DNA of 64,000 nucleotides from Acanthochlamys bracteata (taxonomy: Eukaryota > Streptophyta > Magnoliopsida > Pandanales > Velloziaceae). The stretch spans positions 8,561,001 through 8,625,000 of the forward strand of contig CM034126.1 of NCBI GenBank assembly GCA_019914995.1. The letters are read 5' to 3'. The position numbers and the translations under genes are program-made. The notes beneath the pieces are model-generated. The model worked only from the letters and a program-made list of their open reading frames with translations, was not told the DNA's origin and ran no database searches. The number at the start of each line of letters is the position of its first letter. Position 1 is the stretch's first letter. This document shows positions 12,201 through 21,635 of the stretch, piece by piece.

Positions 12201-12800
12201 AATAGCAGCTACTACTACAACATCAATAATTAGCTGCAGTAGCTAATTCAGACTCAACCAAAAAAATCGATCCACTGTTCTACAATTTCCATCAGCACTC
12301 GAAAAAATTTTCTTTCATTCAATAATGAATCAATAAAGGTTAGAACAAACAAAACACTGCACGGAAAAAAAAAGAGAAAATTTCACAAAATAACACTATA
12401 AGAACGTGATTTATCGAACGGAAAAAAAAATCGAATGAAATCAAGTATTTGTGTATCTCCTTGGCACCGAAGAACATTTGGAAGATCAATGATGCACTTG
12501 GAACTTGTGAGCAGAGATCAGCCGGAAGAAATGTTGAGTAGAGAAGAAACCACAGAAAGATTTGTAGTATTGAGCGAACGGGAGTATTGAGTAAGGAGTG
12601 AATGATCAAACGCTGGTGGGTAAGCAGCAGAGGCTACTAATGAGAAGTGACTGCAATGCCGACGGTGGGTGGGCGAGTAGTGACGAGCAGTGGAGTGAAT
12701 GCTGCAGAGACGAGCGAGGAGTGAATGCAGCGAACGGGTGAGAAATGAGTGAGGTGAGTGGGTGAGAAAATTATATGTATATAATTTATCAAACTTAGCA
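9300..12800. other. Non-coding interior of the Harbinger element
   Basis: About 3.5 kb with no convincing open frame. It contains many short, related sequences built on 'aagctcactgtttagctc' (11500-11760) and 'catctaagtaatctatgct' (9638 and 9700). Near 12650-12770 there is a G+C-richer tract with repeated 'gagtga' and 'gcag' motifs, which may be the 5' leader or promoter of the minus-strand Myb-like ORF. Confidence 0.45.
10740..10980. repeat. Imperfect 145-bp tandem duplication
   Basis: The string CTATCTACAAGTTGAAGCAA occurs at 10794 and again at 10939, and the sequence before each ('ctgcttaaaa..ctaagatctatt') also matches. The period is 145 bp. It lies inside the Harbinger interior. Confidence 0.8.
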
Positions 12801-13000
12801 AGGTTAAAATAGTCATTTCATATTATAAGACAGGAAAAGCCTCGTGCTACGTACTGAAAAAGCATCAAACCGATGCTTTTTTCCAGCAAAAGAAGCTGCT
12901 TAACTTGACAAAAAGCCCTCCTATCCAAACATAAAATTTACTGTGGAGTGCTTTTTTTCTGGCCAAAAGCCAAAAAAAAGTACTCCCAAATATGCGCTAA

Positions 13001-13270
13001 GTCAACAGGATGACCTAAAAGGGGGAAACATGAGCCTGTTCCACCAGATGGTGGATTAGACTCTTTATTACGCTTGGACGTAGAGTCTCAAGGTGTCACC
13101 TCATTCTCAATAAGTGTGCTTCCACCAGGTGTGGTAGTATTATGTCCTTGATCAGATCCTGCTTCCCTTGTCGATTTCTATACTTTGTTTTGGCCTACCG
13201 AGCATTGCCTTGAGGATGGTACATCTGCAGCCAACGGCGAGATGGCATTTAACGAGCTCTATTTTTTATA
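13001..13270 (+). other. Right flank of the Harbinger element, coding-like
   Basis: One plus-strand frame from about 13056 reads LDSLLRLDVESQGVTSFSIS, then PPGVVVLCP, a TGA, and continues open (LVDFYTLFWPTEHCLEDG) to a TAG near 13270. Its base composition resembles 5119-5985, so the transposon may have split one older sequence. No family recognised. Confidence 0.3.
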
Positions 13271-13274
13271 GTAC

Positions 13275-13490
13275 TTATGAAATAAAGTTTTTTTAATTTG
13301 AAAAATATATATATTTTTTAAAAACGAACTTTATTATTTTTACTTTAAAAAAATAAAAATATATAATAAAAAAATTTTACTATGTAAAATTTTTCTAAAT
13401 TTTTTAAATTTTTAAATAAATTTTTTAAAAATTTATAAAATATGTATTGAAAAATATAAAATAAAAAATTAAAAAAGAACGTTTGGATCA
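13275..13490. repeat. A+T-rich dispersed repeat, copy 1
   Basis: The core around 13375-13480 has the order 'tttactatgtaaaattt', 'ttctaaattttttaa', 'aaataaatttttta', 'atgtattgaaaaatat'. The same order recurs at 36376-36612 and, more diverged, at 15245-15425 and 53470-53695. This identifies it as one dispersed family rather than random A+T. Confidence 0.55.
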
Positions 13491-13601
13491 TTCAGAAAAA
13501 CCCTTCCCTCCTCCCACTCAATAATGATAACCGAAAAGAACCAGACGATAAAAAAAAAATCCCAGAAACCAATTTTTAAATAAGGAAGTTGCAAAATTCA
13601 C

Positions 13602-13736
13602 CTGCTGTCCAAAACCCAACAACTGCTGTTGCTGTTGTTGCTGCTGCTGGTGTGACCCACCGGAGGAAGAAGAAGGCGAAGCAGCTGCCGGCGATGCAGC
13701 GTTGGTCGCCTGAGTATTCGATCTTCCAGATTGCAT
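13602..13736 (-). pseudogene. Isolated first exon with poly-Gln tract
   Basis: On the minus strand an ATG at 13734-13736 opens 45 codons, Ser/Ala/Thr-rich and then nine glutamines, ending LLGFGQQ immediately before a GTGAAT donor (13596-13601). Low-complexity Ser/Gln N-termini of this kind are common in plant transcription regulators, but I cannot name the family. The 135 bp length keeps frame. Downstream on the minus strand the intron runs about 100 bp and then meets the A+T-rich repeat at 13275-13490 and unrelated sequence, so no second exon is visible before the Harbinger element. Either the intron is very long and contains the transposon, or the gene is truncated. A plausible 5' UTR and promoter lie at 13737-13920. 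Confidence 0.45.
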
Positions 13737-14026
13737 TTAGATCTCGACGTAATTAGGATCGATAATACAGCCCTGAATCAGCGAATAAAACAAAACCTTT
13801 AGCGATATCGAACTATCAATAATTTCTAGCAGATGCAGAGTAGAAGAACGTCGGAATGCTCGCCGGAGAATGGGTATCATCAAAAAACCACTCTGATTGA
13901 CGGTAGTCAACCCTAACCAAACACCGCTCTTTTAAAAAATTCTTTTTCTTTGTTTTTGGTTTTTGTATTTTCGAAATTTTTTTAACGAGACTGCAAGAGA
14001 TGAGACGAAGTGGCTACGCTTGCGCG

Positions 14027-14872
14027 TGGTTTGGTGCATAGTTGTCAGAATCGGACAAACATCGAACCGAAAAATAGTCTGGATCACAGTTTTTCGGTGC
14101 ATAGTTGTCAGAATCGGACAAATATCAAACCGAAAAATAGTCTGGATCACAGTTTTTCGGTTGACCCGTCGAGTCAATAATATTAAAGTATTTTAATTAA
14201 TAATAATGACAATCACAGTGAAACACTTACTACTATTATGATACTAGCAGCAATAATTACAACAAAAAATTATATTAGATTTACTATAGCATTACTATCA
14301 ACAACAACAGTAATAATAATCACAATAAAAATTGAAGTACTGCCATCATGATATTACCACCAATAATAATAACAATAACTACGAAAATTTATAATGAAAA
14401 TATTTAAATAAATTAGGAGATTAGAAGAAGATAAAATTATAAAATAGATAAATAATAAAAGAAATATAATCAACTTTTTAGGTATACATATTTGTGTCTG
14501 AATATTTTATAATATAAAATTTTAAAAATCACTAATAATTGATAGTTACAAATAAGACATAATTAATTATATTTTTGTATTATCATATTTAAATACAAAA
14601 TCTAAACTACTTATTATTTTTTAACATAAAGTTATTAATAATTATTTTTGCATTATATATATATCATCAATTTAAATTTTTTAATTAATTTTTTTAAATT
14701 TTATTCGACCAGGTTTGATCCAGACGGACAGGTCGATTGGGTCGAAGCGGATCGAATCGGGTCAATTGCATATATCATTTTTTTGCAAAATCGAACCGAT
14801 TTATCTTTCGAGTCAACGATTTTCGGGTCGCCCCGAACGGTTCGGTTTTGGTCTGACAATAATGGTTTGGTG
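14027..14872. mobile_element. MITE-like element with 10-bp target repeat (family 'CATAGTTGT')
   Basis: TGGTTTGGTG is found at both edges (14027-14036 and 14863-14872). Inside, the left end begins CATAGTTGTCAGAATCGGAC and the right end read inward begins TTATTGTCAGACCAAAACCG. The interior is A+T-rich, with CCGAACC/GGTTCGG and GGGTCGA motifs near each end. The copy at 60783-61379 has the same ends and also a target duplication, so this is a real transposon family. A target repeat of 8-10 bp points to hAT (8) or MULE (9). There is no ORF of its own, so it is non-autonomous. Confidence 0.75.
14033..14158. repeat. 63-bp tandem duplication of the MITE left end
   Basis: The unit beginning GGTGCATAGTTGTCAGAATC at 14033 is repeated at 14096 with only a few substitutions (for example ACATCGAACC versus ATATCAAACC). 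The element's terminal repeat is thus present twice on the left side. Confidence 0.9.
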
Positions 14873-14879
14873 TAAACAG

Positions 14880-16790
14880 GCCCCGTGAAAGAGAAATTCA
14901 TTGATGAAGATACCCTTATCAAGTTCCTACAACTACTTTTATAGAAAATTAGAATAATTTATTTAAAATTTAATGAAGAAAAGTAAGATATTATATATAA
15001 TTTCATAAACTAAAAAGTCATTTTAATTTAAAAAATTATAAAAAAACATTTTTAAGTAAGCCATCCTAAAATGGTCAAATATAAAGTGTGTTATTTCTCT
15101 TTGGAAGTTTTATTTCTTTTGTGAAAATTTTTTTTTTGTTTGTGCAAAAATACATAATTGTTATGTAATTATATATTTAATATAAAGTGTATATTTTCGT
15201 GTGAAGTGTGTACATTAGTACATTCTCCTGTGCGGCATTTAGGAATACTTTTTTAAAATAAAAAATATTTTTATTTTATTTAAAATAAATTTTATTTTTT
15301 AATTTTAAAAAAATAAATAAATAATAAGATATTATTATGTAAAGTTTTTATATATTTTTTTAATTTATAATAAATTCTATAAAAAATTATATAAAATTTA
15401 TTAAAGAATATGAACTGAAAAAATGAAAAATTGATTAAGCCTCCAAGTACAAGAATTTGATTTGCAATAAATCTCGGTTCTTAGCTATACTATGGATAAG
15501 TGTGGTATAATATAAAGCATCTGAGTTGAAAATTTTGCATTGTTCGAATTGCCTTTAAGTTTTATACGATATAACTATCAATTACTATATCTTAATACAA
15601 ATTTAAAGTATAATAACTATGAGCTTGTTTTAAAATTCTGCAACTTCATTTTTTTCGTTAAATTAGAGTTCTGAAAAATTTATCAATTACTATATCTTAA
15701 TACAACTTCAAAGTATAATACCTATGAGCTTGTTTTAAAATTCTGAAACTTCACTTTCTCTCGTTAGATTAGAGTTCCAAAAAATTCACGTATTTCAGTT
15801 AATTGGAAAGGAAAGACTTAAGGACAAACTAAAAAACCCATAAAAGAAGTTAATAGCCGAAGAACTTCTTAGAAATTTTGAAATTGAAAATAGTGTATAT
15901 GTTATTTTACTAGACTGTGATTTAAGATCTTAGTTAAGCAGGATTTTTGCTTGAATCAAAGCAGTTGAACCTACATGATATTTTCAACATTATCTTTTAA
16001 AAATAGATTCTTAATCAAACATAATAGAAAACTAATCCAGTTGGTTGAACCAGTGCCGGCCAAGTTGTTAAACATTGCTTTAGTTTAAAGTATGTCATGA
16101 ATTGCTTGGGTTGGCAAATCTGGAAGGAAACTAAGTGTGATACCATGAAATTGTGGAAGGGCAATTGCTACTTATGTATTTGTACCTAAGTGAATCAAAG
16201 TTGTTTCTAAGTAAGAAAGTAAGTGAGTCCATAGCATTTTAACAAGTCCAAAATTTAATTTATTACCAAAGTTTATCTTGCACAATTCGAGGTATTACAC
16301 AAGATAAAACCTCTTCGAATCAAAACACATTGCATGCAAAACTTTCAGGAACTCCTTCATGACTCTCTGTACACTTCCACTATGGTCATATTTGGATGCC
16401 CGTAAGTAGAGGAGAGTTGCATTTGAGGAAACATACAACGCGAACATTTAAATTCCTTGAAGTTCCGCATCAGTCCAAACATGACCTGAGAGAAATAATT
16501 TTCATAGTTTGATTTTGTTTCGACTTCTCGCTTTCCTCTAAGCTAATTATAAATCACAATCCAAAATTTGCCTGAAAGAAATAGCATATTTGCCTCTGAC
16601 TAGTTACCTTTGATGCAAATAACTTGGCTGTAACATTAACTATTTGGTGATACATCTCATTTACAAAGAAAGATCGACTCCTGTTTCGTGCTCACCATAC
16701 TGTTACTAGGTAGTCAAGAGCCGGAAATACCACCTTCTCTTAAAACAAGCTTCCCGTTAATCGTGCTCAAACCAAAAGCTTAACTAATCT
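14880..16790. other. A+T-rich intergenic DNA
   Basis: No gene seen. It contains a diverged copy of the A+T-rich dispersed repeat at about 15245-15425 and the tandem duplication at 15575-15785. The remainder (15800-16790) has mixed composition, with no open frame or motif I can support. Confidence 0.45.
15575..15785. repeat. 105-bp tandem duplication
   Basis: TATCAATTACTATATCTTAA occurs at 15576 and at 15681, and each copy continues with matching 'gagcttgttttaaaattctg' and 'ttagagttc' segments. Two units, period 105 bp, about 90 percent alike by eye. Confidence 0.9.
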
Positions 16791-16795
16791 TTTCA

Positions 16796-17065
16796 TTATG
16801 AAGATGATGATGACGGAGAAGAAGGTAATGCATCTTTGACAGCGGAAGCGGCTGTAAGGTAGCTAAGCGTGTTCCTCAATGTATCCATCTCCCCACGCAG
16901 AATAGCTCCAACAGCACCAGCAACCTTGCTGCCCTCTAAGCGCTCCTTTAGTTGTGCTTCCAATGAAGAACAAGAACAGTGTCCGAAAAAGAGCCAATCT
17001 CAAATCCATCCCCTCTTGATCACCTTCTTTCTCATACACCTTGAGCTGAGCTTCAACTAAAATTA
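16796..17065 (-). pseudogene. 3' terminal fragment of an unidentified protein gene
   Basis: The minus strand ends with an open frame reading SSLEAQLKERLEGSKVAGAV, GAILRGEMDTLRNTLSYLTA and ASAVKDALPSSPSSSSS before TAA at 16796-16798. The style (charged helix, then a Ser-rich tail) is that of a real C-terminus. Upstream, another frame (VEAQLKVYEKEGDQEGMDLR) continues the protein-like sequence, but the two frames are not continuous, since a stop lies at about 16990. I do not recognise the family. The TRIM begins 60 bp further on (17125), so the remaining gene is absent or displaced. Confidence 0.45.
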
Positions 17066-17124
17066 GGAGAAACGAAAAGCAATACATTTTATTTCATGCT
17101 CCTCAATGTCAAATACAAGGACTT

Positions 17125-17719
17125 TGTAGGATCGGGTCCCCACACTAAAAAAATTGGCCAACTTTTTAAAGTTACCATTCCCCACTTATAATCATATACT
17201 CATTCCAGCACTCAGCCAATGTGGGACTATTAAGGGGCATGGGCTGTTAAGCTCACCAAACTAGAGTCCACTTGGCCCAACGCAATGCGAATTGTTGGCC
17301 CACCTCCAAATTAGCTACCCGTTTTTCATTTGGACATCATCCCAACCCCCTACACGCTACTAACCCGAGTCTAACCTAACTTGGAGGCCCAACAATCTCC
17401 CCTCTAGCAACATGCCGGGTGGCTTCACCCCACCGGACTCTGATACCAATTATAAGATCGGTTTCTACACTAAAAGGATTTGCCAACCTCTTAAGGGTTA
17501 GCATTCTTCACTTATAAACACATACCCATTCCAGCATGCAGCCAATGTGGGACTATTAAGAAAAGTAGGTTGTTAAGCCCACAAAGTCAGGGTCCATTTG
17601 GCCTAACTTAAGGCGAGTTGCTGGCTCATCTCTAAGTTAGCTAGTCCTTTTTACTTGTACACCATCCCAGGCCCCTATACGCTACTAACCCGAGCCTAAC
17701 CTAACTTGGAGGCTCAACA
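17125..17719 (-). mobile_element. TRIM: LTR retrotransposon with a 56-bp interior
   Basis: Two ~270-bp direct repeats (17125-17394 and 17451-17719) share the segments 'cattccagca', 'agccaatgtgggactattaa' and 'cgctactaacccgag'. Read on the minus strand, each LTR begins TGTTG and the 3' LTR ends CCTACA. Immediately inside the 5' LTR is ATTGGTATCAGAGTC (17450-17436), the primer-binding site for initiator tRNA-Met. AGAGGGGAGAT just before the 3' LTR is the polypurine tract. Only 56 bp separates the LTRs, so this is a terminal-repeat retrotransposon in miniature. A second primer-site-like string, TTGGTATCAG, follows at 17721. No 5-bp target duplication is obvious. Confidence 0.8.
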
Positions 17720-17732
17720 ATTGGTATCAGAT

Positions 17733-19240
17733 TGTTGGAACTCCCAAAGGTTAATTTTGATGATAATAATGAATTAACAATCATGATTTATGTTGGACTA
17801 ATAAATTCAGATCCAGTTCTACAGGATCAAATAAAACGAGTTTATCTTACATTCAGCAGATAACAATCACAGTCATTAAACAGCCAGTTGCTCTACTACT
17901 GTCAATATGATAATCAAGCAGCATACAGAACAGAGAATTCTACAGTCATCAACAGCCAGCCATTCAACCACTAGTCATACGAAGACTTCTCTGTGACGTA
18001 CAAAAACAGAAAATGGGGATCAGCAACGAAGCTCCTGCTCAAGCTTTTCATTTTAAGATCTTTTAGATATACATTTCATTGAAACAAATCAGACAATATA
18101 AGATCTACAACGAGTCAAAAATCATCTTATTCATAGGAAGAGCAAAGCTCAACGTTCAAGAAAAGAAAAGAAGATTAATATAACTAAAATTGACTAAACA
18201 AGTTAAGCTGCTGAAGTCAAACCAATTCAAAGCAGACAACCTGTAATGCATTAAATCGAGACAAGCCAACTCAGTTGAAAAACTGAACACAACATTTCAG
18301 CTGAAGCAAGTCTAAGATCGCTGGCGGGAGAATTCAAATTTTCTTTCTCATTGCATTTAATGCCGATGAAAAACTTGCACCAGAGTAGCCGGAACTAATC
18401 GTGGAGGCGGTTTATTAACCGCTGAACAAACTGCTCCTCTCTATTTTAAGAATCTACCAATGTAAAAATGCGCTAACAGCAATCTTCTTCAATGAAAAAA
18501 ATCATCCTGCAAATACGACAGAGTCTATAAGAAAAGAAGCAGAGGAACAAAGGAAGGAAGCAGATTAACGAACAAAAACTCAAAAACTCATCTGCTCTAC
18601 AACGTTCAACTCATTCAAGTGAAGAAAGAATTCTTGCTGCTGATTATATAGAAAGCATCATCCTCTGCAACTAGCTTGATCTTCTCAACAGAGAACCTTA
18701 AGAACATTCACTTACATTGAGATAGATCTTGTGCCTAACCTTTCTCTTTTAACTTCATACAGTTTTGTGATAGGGTGCTCGATGCACATAGCAAATAAGC
18801 TTAGTTGTAGCTTGGTGAAAGTTCAAAAACTTTGTAACAGGGCTAGCATATCAATCAGAAGAATTAGGGAGTCCAGTAGGCTGTGAAGGGTTGCCTTGGT
18901 GAAGAAACCCTTAAGGAGTAAGTGTGCTTGGTGAAGCACTTTGCTCTTGATGTATGTATAGCTTATTAAAAATTTAATGAAGCTTAGCTCTTGTGATAGA
19001 GCAACCGTAGATGTAGGCAAAGAAGTTTGCCGAACCACGTAAATATTCCGAATACTCTAATCTGAACGTAGCCAATAGTAAAAATTAGATATACGTATTA
19101 ACTCTCTATCTGCAGAATATAAGATCATTCACAGCCGACTGAAAACCTGTTGTCAGTAGGAACATTATTTTTGTAAAAATTTTTATTTATCAACTCAATT
19201 CACCCCTCTCCTCTTGAGTTGTTCTTGCAGGAATCCAATA
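17733..19240 (+). mobile_element. Probable solo Copia LTR (SIRE/Maximus-like)
   Basis: The start TGTTGGAACTCCCAAAGGTT followed by 'aattttgatgataataatga', and the 3' features 'gtagatgtaggcaaagaag', 'gccgaaccacgtaaat' and 'caattcacccctctcctct', have the order typical of long Copia LTRs of the SIRE/Maximus lineage. No primer site, gag or pol of this lineage follows directly, so it is probably a solo LTR. The left end abuts the TRIM; the right end near 'gaatcca' (about 19237) is approximate and no target duplication was found. The family assignment rests on pattern recognition. Confidence 0.5.
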
Positions 19241-19539
19241 GACTTATATAGAGCTTGACACTTTCCTTGTCTAAGCTAACATTTTCTAACCTAATACAAG
19301 TCCTTCCTAGATAAGACTTCCAAACTAACTTGGAATTAAAATAACGAGAAACCTAATTGAGGAAAAACTCTAACAAGTAGCCCAGCTACTTGGCAAATAG
19401 CACTCAAATGCAGTTCGCCGCGCTCGGGCGCATGCGAGCTGATCGGGACTTGCACCTAATGCAAGTCATACAGCTCTTGGCCAACTGGCGCGTTCTTCTT
19501 GGTTGCTCTAAGTTTGCTCTCTGGTGGATGGATCCTGCC

Positions 19540-20020
19540 TGCGTATCAGGAAGGTAAAACTTGACTCTAGTATTGTAATAGAGAAGATTGTCATAATCCT
19601 ATCTGTTAAGATAGTAGCAAATTTTGGGCGGTACCATAATTTTTTCCTCTATTAAGGGCCACGCAAAATTCGTGTACTGTGGTTTGTTCTAGTTATTATG
19701 ATACAAATTATTTATCGGCAATCTCCTATTACTATCACAAAAAGGACTTGTCAGTTTAGTTTAGAAAGCCTTACAACCCCAACAAAGTAGTATCGAAGAA
19801 AGGTTGATTTGTTGTTCATATCCATTTTGTGCAAGAGCAAGGAGGAGAATTTGGAAGGTCCTATGATTAAACTCACTTCCACCAATTCTTCATTTGGAAG
19901 CCAATACATTGAAGAATCTGTTGTTGTAAGCCTATTTATTGTCCAAGTCGGAAGCCAAGTGAAAGAAGATGAATCGGAAGCACGTTGGTTTCAATCAACA
20001 AATACATTGATGAGTTGATG
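19540..20020 (+). mobile_element. Degenerate Copia leader and gag relic
   Basis: The frame at 19809-20018 contains GPMIKLTSTNSSFGSQYIEE and VQVGSQVKEDESEARW, which parallel the start of Copia gag (where IKLTSTNYS..WKP is usual). Upstream, 'caacaaagtagtatcgaag' at about 19781-19800 looks like a decayed tRNA-Met primer site, and 19540-19780 could be the end of its LTR. The frame breaks after 20018. Weak but consistent. Confidence 0.4.
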
Positions 20021-21630
20021 TCATTAATCTGCTCTTCAAATGAAAACTACAATAATGTGCGACCTGAAGAAAATCCACCTATCATAGTATGATTACCTCA
20101 CATTTCTGATTTGCGGTTTATCCAATTGTTTTGTTTGTCGTTTAGATGCTTGGTAAATTTTAAGTTTGAGGGAGATCATTGCAGAAAAATTTAGCAAATT
20201 TCCATAATATTTTATTTATTTATTTAGTTAATTAACTTGTTATTTAAGTTTTTAATAAAGTTAACCAGCTCTCACCATTTTCTAAATTTAGGAACTAGTG
20301 GATTCTCTTTTATTGATAAGCGTTGTAACTATATTTCTCTTTTACAAATACCTGTTTTTAATAGATTTAGAGTTTTCCTTTTGCCTCTTATTTATATTTA
20401 TCTCAGACTTCATTATTATATTTTATGGATAATGTTTTCTAGGAGTGCTAGGTAATAAGCTCATTGTCAACAGAGCATTATGTTAATGCGTGCAGGTTTT
20501 CTTACCACCGGTTGTATCTTGGAGTAGGAGGTCCTGGCTATCCAGCACGAGGGCCAGAACTCAGCCATAGGAGAAGGCTATCCAGCATTCCATATTTATT
20601 CTGATTTATGTGGATTGATTATTTATCACAACTTCAACAGTTACAACCCCAACATATGGATCGACAGAATTTTATTAGAAAATTGCTGTTTAACATCGAG
20701 ACTTTAATGAGGCTGAAAACACAAATCTTGCAGGAAAACAACTCTATATTTATATCAATACTTGGAACCTTGAACTGAAGAGAAGTTGCCATCCAAGAAA
20801 TTCAAAAACTAAGCCACCAATTAAGATGATCACATGAAAGTTGTCCTACAACTAATTTGTCACATTTTAGTGTAACTCTATATTTAATGTTTCTTCTTCC
20901 AATTTAACAAAACAGCTCTATATTAGCAAATTGAAAAATGAAATAATCTACCTACAACTTAACATTTTGTATTGCCTCTATATCAAGGTTTGATATAGTT
21001 CTGGGTTTTAGCTTAGAGTCTTTAACCATTTTTCTGGTTTATAAGGATAATAGGCCAGCTTGCATTTAAAACTACAAGCAGAAAAACTAGTTAGGCAACA
21101 TACTGACCTCAAGTTTTAACTGAGCATGAACCGCCATTCACAATTTGACCAGATAACTGTATAGAACATGCACAACTCACGTTCAAGGCGAGCTCAAACT
21201 CTGTGAAGCATATGGATGCGAAAACACAAACTGAGTGTAATCAAGCAAGTCGTGCTTTACTGCCAGTTGTTAGGGTGAGGTAAGACAACTATGAAGGAAG
21301 GACCTCCCTTCATAGTCCACTAAGAAATAAGTATGTCTTCTGATCAACCAACTCACTGTAGTTTGAAGAAATTACAAACTTCTCATGTCCAGGAACAAGG
21401 ACCAAACATCTCAGTGCTCTTCTTGAAGTGATCAATTAAAACTTGTATTCTTCCACTACAAACAGCGTTGGATCAGCGTTCTGGTCGAACTTTAGAAAAT
21501 GCTGTTGTTACTACTGGAAATGCCTAACAGTTGCATAATCATGTGAACTGTATCATGCTGAGGATTAAGGCCAATGAACTCAACTTGCATACCTTAACCA
21601 TTTAGTAGTTAGTGCAACAAGCCTCTGGAG
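20020..21630. other. Intergenic; nothing recognised
   Basis: Mixed-composition DNA. A small 'ggctatccagca' motif occurs twice at 20536 and 20577. No gene, tRNA or transposon ends seen. The last few hundred bases adjoin the 3' end of the rRNA methyltransferase gene and include its 3' UTR. Confidence 0.4.
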
Positions 21631-21635
21631 CTGGC

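Larger units (their letters stand above)
5986..13000 (-). mobile_element. Probable PIF/Harbinger DNA transposon, about 7 kb
   Basis: The element carries the two genes typical of PIF/Harbinger, a DDE transposase (6589-7891) and a Myb/SANT-like ORF (8308-9294), both on the minus strand. Proposed limits use the trinucleotide TAA at 5986-5988 and 12998-13000, since the superfamily duplicates a 3-bp TTA/TAA target. Inside, the left end starts GAATATGTTTTAGC and the right end read inward starts GCGCATATTTGGGAG, a poor but plausible inverted match. The right 350 bp contains Harbinger-like subterminal sequence with AAAAAGC and AAAGCC motifs. The ORFs have multiple stops, so it is non-autonomous now. 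Borders are the weak point of this call; the gene content is firm. Confidence 0.6.
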
